Origin: Pirellulales bacterium
Lineage (GTDB): Bacteria; Planctomycetota; Planctomycetia; Pirellulales; JANQPP01
Assembly (NCBI GenBank): GCA_028289405.1
Contig: JANQPP010000187.1
Location: 1 to 42,386, forward strand
Length of the DNA stretch: 42,386 nt
Reading direction: 5' to 3'
The stretch's first letter is position 1. Every line of letters starts with the position of its first letter. The translations under genes were made by a program, and so were the position numbers. Positions 34,124 through 41,212 of the stretch are shown piece by piece. The notes below the pieces were generated by a model that was not told the DNA's origin, ran no database searches, and was given only the letters and a program-made list of their open reading frames with translations.

Positions 34124-34518
34124 TCTTTTTGCTCCTTACTCTTACGGTGTATCAGCTTCCGCAACTCCACCAGTTCCTCCGCGTCGAGATCCGTCGTTTC
34201 CAGGAGATTGAGGACCATGGCGGCGGGGGAATTGTCGAAAACTCTGGCGAGCAGGTCGCCGATCATCGTGCCCCCCACGCGGTCCTTTTCCACCTTGGGC
34301 GAGAAGAGAAACGATTTGCCCTGCTTGCGTCGCTTGAGGAATCCTTTGCGATGCATGATGTTCAGCATGGTGATCACGCTGCTATGCGCCAGTGGCCTGC
34401 CGGCCTCGGCTTCGAGCCGCGCCCGGACTTCTCGCACGGGGAGCGGAGATTCCTTCCAGAGAACCTTGAGGATCTCCAATTCAAGTTCCGTGGGATATTC
34501 GGATTCCGAGCGAGGCAT
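34120..34518 (-). CDS. BlaI/MecI/CopY-family repressor
   Basis: 132 residues, full length for the family. The winged helix starts with PTELELEILKVLWKESP and has VREVRARLE, the recognition helix LAHSSVITMLNIMHRKGFLKR, and a wing with KSFLFSPK. The C-terminal helices (VGGTMIGDLLARVFDNSPAAMV) mediate dimerisation. BlaI repressors bind a palindromic operator and are cut by the M56 sensor; the sensor gene overlaps by 4 nt (ATGA). The intergenic dyad at 34593-34614 overlaps the promoter and is the probable operator. Confidence 0.93.
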   Translation of the reverse strand: MPRSESEYPTELELEILKVLWKESPLPVREVRARLEAEAGRPLAHSSVITMLNIMHRKGFLKRRKQGKSFLFSPKVEKDRVGGTMIGDLLARVFDNSPAAMVLNLLETTDLDAEELVELRKLIHRKSKEQKE

Positions 34519-34592
34519 GTCGGTGGGACTTTCTCATGAAAGGCGCGAAAGCATGGTTCAAGCGGCAATGATTCTGCCGCTACGACGACCGA

Positions 34593-34614
34593 ATCATCGA
34601 ATTGTTTCGATGAT
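34593..34614. promoter_or_regulatory. Likely BlaI operator, perfect 8-bp arms
   Basis: Arms ATCATCGA (34593-34600) and TCGATGAT (34607-34614) are perfect inverses with a 6-nt spacer. The site touches the -10 box of the promoter at 34613-34642 and covers the start of transcription, so a bound dimer would block polymerase. It lies 75 nt upstream of the repressor gene. Confidence 0.65.
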
Positions 34615-34642
34615 CATAACCCAACCCGTGACGTGCCGTCAA
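34613..34642 (-). promoter_or_regulatory. Sigma-70 promoter of the blaI-sensor operon
   Basis: Minus strand TTGACG (34637-34642) and TATGAT (34613-34618), 18 nt apart, match the consensus at 5 of 6 positions each, the best promoter pair in the window. The -10 box overlaps the operator dyad. Predicted 5' leader about 85-90 nt. Confidence 0.65.
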
Positions 34643-34646
34643 TAAA

Positions 34647-34668
34647 ATCATCTAAATTCTTAAAAGAT
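34647..34668. promoter_or_regulatory. Degenerate second operator-like site
   Basis: This 22-nt stretch begins ATCATC and ends GAT like the main operator and agrees with it at 14 of 22 positions, but has only 4-bp perfect arms (ATCT/AGAT, 34650-34668). Just upstream of the -35 box, it could be an auxiliary site. In the rest of the gap to the kinase gene (34669-34881) I see nothing recognisable. Confidence 0.3.
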
Positions 34669-34881
34669 AGGCCGCGCCGCTCCGGCGGCTAAGAGAAAGG
34701 ACGCGTTGAGAGACGCCGGTTGTGCCATGCGCGAGGCCCGCAAAAGCGGCGGATTCGTCTCAACCGCACGGTAGTGGTTCGCCGAGTTGCATCGCAGCGG
34801 CCCTGCCGTGCGCGCCGCCATCTCTGACGGGCGATACTTCAAGCAAACAGATCATCCGATTGCTTCCCAGGTTTCGCATCG

Positions 34882-37275
34882 ATGTCCTCCGCTGAGATTC
34901 CCTCCGAGTTGGACGCTTCCTTGCCGGGTGAGACGCGGCCCGCCGGCGAACGGAAACCGAGCGCGCCGGCCATCGAAGCAACGCTCGATTACGACGCGGC
35001 GCGGGACGGTTCCGAGCACGACATCTTTTCTCTCCAGCCAGAGCAGACCGTCGGGGATTTCCAGATCGTCCGTCTGCTGGGGTCGGGCGGGTACGCCCAA
35101 GTCTATTTGGCACGCCAGCTCTCACTCGACCGCCTGGTCGCCCTGAAGGTTTCACGGCCCGACGGTGGCGAAGGCCAAACGTTGGCTCAACTTGACCATC
35201 CCCACATCGTCCCCGTTTATAGTGAACAGATCGTCGAGGGGCGCAAGCTGCTGGCGATGCGCTACATCCCAGGCCGGACGCTCGAACATTGGATCGCCTG
35301 GCGTGCCAGCAAAAACAAGGCCCGTTGGAAGGGGGCCGAACTGCTCGCTTGGCTGGCCGAATCGATCGAACGCCGGCCCACGGAACAGCCTGAAATCCAC
35401 GCATCGGAGCTGGCCCTCTTGGCGTTCGTGCCCGCCGTCTGCCGGCTCGTGCTGGACATTGCCCGAGGGCTCGATCATGCCCATCGCCGAGGGGTCGTGC
35501 ATCGCGACATCAAACCGGCGAATGTGCTCCTCGATCCGGCGGGGCGAGCGCTGCTCATGGATTTCAACGTCGCCGACCGTGGCAAGCCAGAGGATTTGTT
35601 TGGCGGCACTTTGGCCTACATGGCTCCAGAGCATTTGGCGGCGTTTGACACCCACCTGCCGGGCAACCGCGCGGACGTAGATGAGCGTTCGGACATTTAT
35701 TCCCTGGGGCTCTTATTCTATGAACTGCTAGCATCACAATATCCCTTCACGACAAGTGGCGGTGCTTCCGATTTCCCCGCTCAGATTCGTTGGATGTTGG
35801 CGGAACGTCTGCGCGGCGTCCCCCAACTGCCCACGACCGTGGGCAGAGTCCCGGACAGCGTGCGCTCGATGCTGGCGAAATGCCTCGCGCCGCGAAAGGA
35901 AGATCGCTATCTCTCCGTCGCGGCGTTGGTCGAGGACCTGGAGCGATTTCTGCGGCATGAACCGTTGGCACACGCGCCCGACCGCAGTGTGTGGGAAGGG
36001 ACTGTCCGTTGGTTTCGCCGCCGCCCCCGTCGGTCGGCCGCCATGGGAGTGATAGGATTGGTCATGGTGGCAGGGACGATGGCGGCCGGCTACTCCGATC
36101 TCACGCAATCGGGCCGCGCGGCGGAACATTTGGACCAGTGCCAGCAATGGCTCGGCGCCGGCCAACTTGGGAAGGCCGCCGAGACGTTGCGGCAAGCCGA
36201 AATCGCTTTGGATCGGGAGAACTGGTTACTGCCGGCGAGTTGGACCACTCACCGCCGGGCAGTCGTCCAGGAAAAATTCAAACAAACCGCCGGCCGGTTC
36301 GCCCAGGGGGAACTGGAAAGATTCCGCGAGTCCCTGCGCCGCGCGCGAACCGAATCGTGGACGGGGCGATTCACGGATGCCGCCACCGATCCACTGGCCG
36401 TGTTTCACGTGCTGGAGCGCGAAGATTGGCAGCGCATCCCGCCCTATCGTTTGCTATCCGCTGGGGAGCGGATCGAAGTCGACGCTGCGATTGCCGAGAT
36501 GCTGCTAACCCGGGCGAGTCGGTTTGACGCCGCCCATCTCGACACGCTAGACGCGAGACTCGGACGGGAAGCATTGCTCGCGAGATTGCCCGTGTCCCAC
36601 CGCGACCGTCCGCTCGCGGTCGCGCTGCGGAAGATGGACGAGACCCAGGGCCGCGTTGTTCCGGATACCGAACGGCTGGCCGGGCAATGCCGCGATGCAT
36701 TCGATTGGTATCTCTTGGGAATCATCTCCGCGCAACGCGGTGCGTACGATGAAGCGCTGAATTTCCTCGACGCGGCGCTTCGGGCCGGAACAGCAAACGA
36801 GGAAGAAAGATTTTGGACAAACTTTGCGCGGGCCGTCTGCCTGCACTGGACTCAGCGGCATGCCGAGGCGATCTCCGCGTATGGAGTCTGCCTTGGGCTG
36901 CGGTCCGGCTTCGCCTGGACCCACTACAATTTGGGGCTCGTGTATCTGAAAGTCGGAGAGAACGAACTGGCCTCCCGCGAATTTGAACGAGCCTATCAGC
37001 TTGACGCACGACTCGGCATCGCGCTAGCCGAGTGGGGTGTCGCACTGTTTCAGCAGGGGAAATTCGAAGATAGCTTGGCGAAATTCGACGAAGCGGTGAG
37101 CCAGGGCGTGGAGACCGCCCGTGTGCTGACCAATCGTGCCGCCGCTAAAGCCGCGCTGGAGGATTGGACGGGCGCACAAGAAGACTTGCAACAGGCGCTC
37201 GCCATCGATCCCGGCTACGAAGCGGCGAAAGAAAACCTGCGCAAGCTCAAGGAGCAGATCGATCCTTCGGCGTGA
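34882..37275 (+). CDS. Membrane Ser/Thr protein kinase with TPR ectodomain
   Basis: 797 residues. Kinase domain about 58-360: glycine loop GSGGYAQVYLA (67-77), Lys89 in VALKVS, catalytic loop HRDIKPANVLL (207-217, Asp209 and Asn214), metal Asp in MDFNVAD (DFN instead of DFG, 227-229), APE at 248-250, DERSDIYSLGLLFYE. Only eight residues separate Lys89 from Glu97, which aligns with the alpha-C Glu, so helix C is very short. A large insert lies between the alpha-D region and the catalytic loop (about 140-185). One TM at about 386-404 is followed by roughly 390 residues ending in four or five TPR-like repeats (about 670-790). Catalytic residues are present, so activity is likely. A 7-nt gap separates it from the convergent gene. 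Confidence 0.93.
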   Translation: MSSAEIPSELDASLPGETRPAGERKPSAPAIEATLDYDAARDGSEHDIFSLQPEQTVGDFQIVRLLGSGGYAQVYLARQLSLDRLVALKVSRPDGGEGQTLAQLDHPHIVPVYSEQIVEGRKLLAMRYIPGRTLEHWIAWRASKNKARWKGAELLAWLAESIERRPTEQPEIHASELALLAFVPAVCRLVLDIARGLDHAHRRGVVHRDIKPANVLLDPAGRALLMDFNVADRGKPEDLFGGTLAYMAPEHLAAFDTHLPGNRADVDERSDIYSLGLLFYELLASQYPFTTSGGASDFPAQIRWMLAERLRGVPQLPTTVGRVPDSVRSMLAKCLAPRKEDRYLSVAALVEDLERFLRHEPLAHAPDRSVWEGTVRWFRRRPRRSAAMGVIGLVMVAGTMAAGYSDLTQSGRAAEHLDQCQQWLGAGQLGKAAETLRQAEIALDRENWLLPASWTTHRRAVVQEKFKQTAGRFAQGELERFRESLRRARTESWTGRFTDAATDPLAVFHVLEREDWQRIPPYRLLSAGERIEVDAAIAEMLLTRASRFDAAHLDTLDARLGREALLARLPVSHRDRPLAVALRKMDETQGRVVPDTERLAGQCRDAFDWYLLGIISAQRGAYDEALNFLDAALRAGTANEEERFWTNFARAVCLHWTQRHAEAISAYGVCLGLRSGFAWTHYNLGLVYLKVGENELASREFERAYQLDARLGIALAEWGVALFQQGKFEDSLAKFDEAVSQGVETARVLTNRAAAKAALEDWTGAQEDLQQALAIDPGYEAAKENLRKLKEQIDPSA

Positions 37276-37282
37276 GAAAGCA

Positions 37283-38935
37283 TCAAACGGGCTTGGCTTC
37301 CACCCGCAACCGCGTGGTGCCATTGGCCATGGGCCGCGCGGTTGGGCTCGCCGCGAGCTTGTCCCGGTACTGCAATACGCGTTCGTAGGCGAGCACGGCG
37401 AGGGTGCCTGCCGCGAGTCCGCCGCTGGAAATGACCGACGAGAACTGCATCGGGTTCGTATCGTAAGATTCGCCTGTCCAGGATTCATGCGTTTGAGTTC
37501 GATGAGTATGCACCGTGTAGGATTCCGCCAAGGTCACGTGGGCAAAACTAGTCGCCAGTCTCGGTGGGGAGACCTGGCCGGGCAGGTGTGGAGGAGCATC
37601 GGCGGCGACCGTCAACAACGTGGCATACGGTTCGGTTCGCGACGGCGAGGCGAAGTCTTCGATCACCTCCATCGAAGCTTCGCGGTCCTTTCCCCGCCGG
37701 CGGCGTGAACGGCCCTTGGGCAGGTTCGACGTACCGGAAACCTGCACGCTGCCGCCGAGATGATCTCCAGGCGAGTCCGCAGCCGAGGCGAAGCGGACCA
37801 AAGGCGATCCCAACGCGACGGCGAAGACGGCACCTTTTGCCATGGGGAGTGGTTCGTAGGCGACGGCGGCTGCCGAATTGCTTGCCGGCAATACTGGCAA
37901 CCCTTGCGCGACATCGTTCATTGGCGAGTCAGAAGTGACAAGCTGCGCGGAAACTGTCACCGCTGCTGGCGGGAGTGGCAGCGGTTCGGTTGGCGGAGCC
38001 GCGGTTACACTCATGGATGCTTGAAGTGGCGCGTTCCCGGGACCAGTGGCTTCCGTTGTGGGCGCGGCATCCTCCGCGAGCGTAGCGTTGGCCGCTAGGG
38101 ATTGCGGGCCGCCAAACTCGGAGTTTCGAGACACGGTTTGCGCGACGAAGGCGGCGGCGAGCCGTTGGTCGTTTGAGGATGCGGTTGGAATGGATTCAGC
38201 AATCGCGAACGTGCTCGGCGCGCTGCGCGTGGCGACTTGCGTCGAAAGATTCTCGTCCTGGTGCGCAGAGGCATCCGGTCGGCTCGTTTCCGCCATCCGC
38301 TCTTGCCGAATGTCCTCTCGTGCTCCGTCAATCGCCTTCGTGACTTCGTCGCTCGTGGGAAGCACGTCCAGTTCCATCCGCTGGTTAAGCACTTGGATGG
38401 TCTGTCGAGACACGACTTCGTTGCGAATCAAACTTGCCGGCGCGAGACTGCTCGTGACAGGCTGGTAAGCTTCGACAGCATCTAGCGTATGGCGGGCGGG
38501 GACCAGTTTGTTCGTGATGCTCTTGGTCACTTCGACTTTTTCGCGGGAAATTTTGATGGCTTCCCGCACGATTTCGGGTTTGGCCAGCTCACTTCCCGTG
38601 GCGTCGATGATTTGTTTGACCAAAACGGGCGGGGAAGTGGGCCGCACGTTCTGAGGCGTGGATTTCACTGGCAAAATGAACGTGACCTTCAGGGCGTCGC
38701 TCCGCGCCACGTCGGCGACCGCCACGTTCCGAGGCTCTTCTTGCAGGGCGCGCGATTCGACCGCCTCGGATTCCAGCGATGGCTGAACCGTTTTCACGGG
38801 CTCGCGGATGGGCGACAAGGCGAATGCGTCCGCCGCCAGCAGCACGCGCGATTCAAGCCGCTCCAGTTGAAATGCCCGCCACTTTCTCCCGAGCATGGAC
38901 CACCTCGCCAAATTCCGACCCCTGTTTGCGACCAT
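37283..38935 (-). CDS. Exported LExRxLLA-type protein, unknown function
   Basis: 550 residues from the ATG at 38933-38935, which has GGAGAGA about 8 nt upstream; ATG 38894-38896 (with GAGGTGG) is a close alternative. A frame extension to 39190 would overlap the upstream regulator's end and is not favoured. The N-terminus carries WRAFQLERLESRVLLAAD, the planctomycete LExRxLLA export-associated motif. The bulk is a Ser/Thr/Ala/Pro-rich, probably disordered, linker without domains, containing a basic RSRRRRGKDRE patch. A hydrophobic segment near the C-terminus (SGGLAAGTLAVLAYE) may anchor it. 116 nt downstream of the sigma54 activator gene, same strand. Confidence 0.75.
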   Translation of the reverse strand: MVANRGRNLARWSMLGRKWRAFQLERLESRVLLAADAFALSPIREPVKTVQPSLESEAVESRALQEEPRNVAVADVARSDALKVTFILPVKSTPQNVRPTSPPVLVKQIIDATGSELAKPEIVREAIKISREKVEVTKSITNKLVPARHTLDAVEAYQPVTSSLAPASLIRNEVVSRQTIQVLNQRMELDVLPTSDEVTKAIDGAREDIRQERMAETSRPDASAHQDENLSTQVATRSAPSTFAIAESIPTASSNDQRLAAAFVAQTVSRNSEFGGPQSLAANATLAEDAAPTTEATGPGNAPLQASMSVTAAPPTEPLPLPPAAVTVSAQLVTSDSPMNDVAQGLPVLPASNSAAAVAYEPLPMAKGAVFAVALGSPLVRFASAADSPGDHLGGSVQVSGTSNLPKGRSRRRRGKDREASMEVIEDFASPSRTEPYATLLTVAADAPPHLPGQVSPPRLATSFAHVTLAESYTVHTHRTQTHESWTGESYDTNPMQFSSVISSGGLAAGTLAVLAYERVLQYRDKLAASPTARPMANGTTRLRVEAKPV

Positions 38936-39051
38936 GGACGTATCTCTCCATCGTAAGCAGAGAGAATCGACATGCGTAAACCCGAAGAAACGGGATTTCG
39001 CCGAGGCGATCGCCGAAGGGTCGAGATCGACCGGTTGCAGCGGTCGTGAGG

Positions 39052-40902
39052 CTACGCCTTTAGTGAAGCGAGCTTTTTGTAGAGGGTCCCTCGGCCAATA
39101 CCGAGGATTTGGCAGGCTTTCGTCTTGTTGCCTTCGGTGGCGTCTAGGATGAGCCGGATATGTTTCCGCTCCGCCTCTTGCAGGGTGCAAAGTGTGGCGG
39201 CGGAGGAGCCTTCCGACTGGGAATGGAGCAGCCCCAAATCCTCGGGCGTGACTTCGGCTTGGCGGCTTAGCACGACGGCCCGTTCAATGGCGTTTTTCAA
39301 CTCGCGCACATTCCCTGGCCAGGCGTACGACCGGATAGCCTCGGCGGCTTCCGGAGAAAAACGAGCCGGCCCCCGCCCCAACTCCCGGCGAAACCGGTCG
39401 AGGAATTCCAGGGCCAACCGCATCACATCGTCGCCTCGTTCCCGCAGCGGCGGCAGACGCAGCTCGATCACGCGCAGACGGAAAAAGAGGTCCTCGCGAA
39501 ATTTGCCGTCGCGGACCCATTCCCGCAGGTCCCGGTGCGTCGCCGCCACGAGCCGCACGTCAACGCGAACCGCTTCCGTGCCGCCCAGCCGCTCGAAGGG
39601 ATGTCCTTCCAACACCCGCAACAACTTCGCCTGGCAGGCGAGGCTCATCTCGCCTACTTCATCCAAAAACAACGTGCCGCGATGCGCCCTTTCGAACTGC
39701 CCCAAACGCCTGCGGTCCGCGCCGGTGAACGCGCCTTTCTCGTGGCCGAACAGCTCGCTTTCCAGCAAGGTTTCGTTGAACGCGGCACAATTGACCGCCA
39801 CGAAAGGACCGTCCGAGCGTGGGCTCAAGTCGTGCAACGTCCGCGCGACCAGCTCCTTGCCCGTCCCGCTTTCGCCCAGCACCAACACGTTGGAACCCAC
39901 GGCCGCGACGCGGGCTGTCTGGTCATGAAGCTCCAGCATGGCGGGGCTGTCTCCGATCAGCTTGCCCTGCTGTTCCACCCGGCTCCGAAGCTGCTGGTTG
40001 GCCAGTTGCAACTGTTCGCGTTGCTCGATGGTTTCCAGCGCCAGGCCGAATTGGTGGGCCACGGCGATGGCCAGTTCCAAATCACGCTGGTCGAAGCCGA
40101 GCGAATGGTCGGGGGCTTGGCATTCGATGGCGCCGCGAGGCCGCTCCGCGCCGGGAATGGGAACGCCAATCAACGTGCCCCGGGCCGCATCCCGATCCGC
40201 CTCCTCGGCCATCGGTTCCGCCAAGCTGGTGAGCAGCCCTTCATCCCGCTCCATGACCATCCCGGCCAGCAGCCGCCCTTCGGAAGCCTGTTCTTCGGTA
40301 TCCGAGGATTCGTCGTCGCAAGCCAAGCGGCCATCGCGCCCGGAGAGCCAGACCCGCGCGACCTTCGCGCCCGTCGCCTCGACGAGCATCTTTCCCACCA
40401 CGCGAGTGAGATGCTGGACATCGGCCTGCTGGTGAAGCTCAGCCGCCAAGCGGCACAGCAAGGACACGTTTCGCACCGAGCGGGACGACGATTCGCGCCG
40501 TACCCGCTCCAATAGCGGTTCCCGGTCTCCCGAAGCAGGTAGCCGGATCACACTCGTGCTGGCCGCGAGCACTGAGTGCCGCAGCCGGGCCGGATCGAAG
40601 CCGTCATGCTCCTCCAAAAACATCAGCAGCCGGTCGCCCACGCGGATTAGATCCCCGGGCACGAGCGCCGCCCGGTCGATGGGCCGAGAGTTGACCTGAG
40701 TGCCGTTGCGGCTACCGCAGTCTTCGACTTGCCATGTGCTGCCGGCCCGCCAAAGCTTGGCATGCCTGCGGGAAGCCAGTTCGTCATCGACTGGCAGTTG
40801 GCAAGAGGGATCACGCCCAATGGTGACGGTGTCCCCCGCGTCCTCCAGCGGGAAGGAGCTGCCAGGCGAGGCCCCATTGAGCTGCACGAGACAATAAGTC
40901 AT
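39052..40902 (-). CDS. Sigma54-dependent activator with FHA and GAF domains
   Basis: 616 residues. FHA domain about 24-95 with the phosphothreonine-binding order GRDPSC, SRRHA, and DCGSRNGTQVN; GAF-like domain about 150-290; sigma54 AAA+ domain about 310-540 with Walker A GESGTGKE (343-350), the sigma54-contact loop ELFGHEKGAFTGA (GAFTGA at 390-395), Walker B LFLDEVGEM (411-419), and the FREDLFFRL and WPGNVREL signatures; Fis-type helix-turn-helix at about 575-616. It drives transcription from -24/-12 promoters. FHA input implies control by Thr phosphorylation, and a Ser/Thr kinase gene lies 2 kb away. Palindromes and a -24/-12 element lie in the divergent gap upstream. Confidence 0.95.
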   Translation of the reverse strand: MTYCLVQLNGASPGSSFPLEDAGDTVTIGRDPSCQLPVDDELASRRHAKLWRAGSTWQVEDCGSRNGTQVNSRPIDRAALVPGDLIRVGDRLLMFLEEHDGFDPARLRHSVLAASTSVIRLPASGDREPLLERVRRESSSRSVRNVSLLCRLAAELHQQADVQHLTRVVGKMLVEATGAKVARVWLSGRDGRLACDDESSDTEEQASEGRLLAGMVMERDEGLLTSLAEPMAEEADRDAARGTLIGVPIPGAERPRGAIECQAPDHSLGFDQRDLELAIAVAHQFGLALETIEQREQLQLANQQLRSRVEQQGKLIGDSPAMLELHDQTARVAAVGSNVLVLGESGTGKELVARTLHDLSPRSDGPFVAVNCAAFNETLLESELFGHEKGAFTGADRRRLGQFERAHRGTLFLDEVGEMSLACQAKLLRVLEGHPFERLGGTEAVRVDVRLVAATHRDLREWVRDGKFREDLFFRLRVIELRLPPLRERGDDVMRLALEFLDRFRRELGRGPARFSPEAAEAIRSYAWPGNVRELKNAIERAVVLSRQAEVTPEDLGLLHSQSEGSSAATLCTLQEAERKHIRLILDATEGNKTKACQILGIGRGTLYKKLASLKA

Positions 40903-40990
40903 GGCGGCATCTTACTTCGCATAGTGGATTGGCTGCCACGGCAACGTGCATGGAAGACAGCGTGAGACTCTACAACCTTAGCGTACGTTT

Positions 40991-41027
40991 TGGAGGCGCG
41001 CCTCCAGGCGATGCGCTTCGATCGAAG
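40991..41027. promoter_or_regulatory. Two adjacent palindromes, candidate activator (UAS) sites
   Basis: TGGAGGCGCGCCTCCA (40991-41006) is a perfect 16-bp palindrome. CTTCGATCGAAG (41016-41027) is a perfect 12-bp one, extendable to GCGC/GGCGC ends with one bulged base. They sit about 90-125 bp upstream of the activator gene and 130-170 bp upstream of the predicted start of the RTX-like gene, the usual range for sigma54 activator sites. The rest of the 310-bp gap (40903-41212) shows only the sigma54-type element. Confidence 0.45.
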
Positions 41028-41130
41028 GCGCTCCGCACCTTCTGGCACAAACTAGGCCACTCTCCTTCGCCACTCTTAGCTTTTAGCCCGCGAACGACTT
41101 AGGCGCTCGTGCTGCCTCTCTTTGCCACGC

Positions 41131-41146
41131 TGGCATGGCCCGTGCA
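41131..41146 (+). promoter_or_regulatory. Sigma54-type -24/-12 promoter
   Basis: TGGCATGGCCCGTGCA has the GG-N10-GC spacing that sigma54 needs and matches TGGCAyG-N4-TTGCA at all but about two positions. Transcription would start near 41157, 56 nt before the ATG at 41213. A GGAG (41202-41205) is 7 nt before that ATG. Confidence 0.6.
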
Positions 41147-41212
41147 ATAGCGTCGATCCAGTAAACGCGAAACGTGCCTCTTTGTTTCATCCGCAGCACT
41201 TGGAGAATCACC

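Noticed and set aside
34776..34790. TGG...TTGC upstream of the kinase gene resembling a sigma54 promoter
   Set aside because: The GG and GC are separated by 11 nt rather than the required 10, and the fit in between is poor.
38936..39190. N-terminal extension of the LExRxLLA protein
   Set aside because: It overlaps the end of the sigma54 activator in another frame and places 85 low-complexity residues before a motif that is always near the N-terminus.
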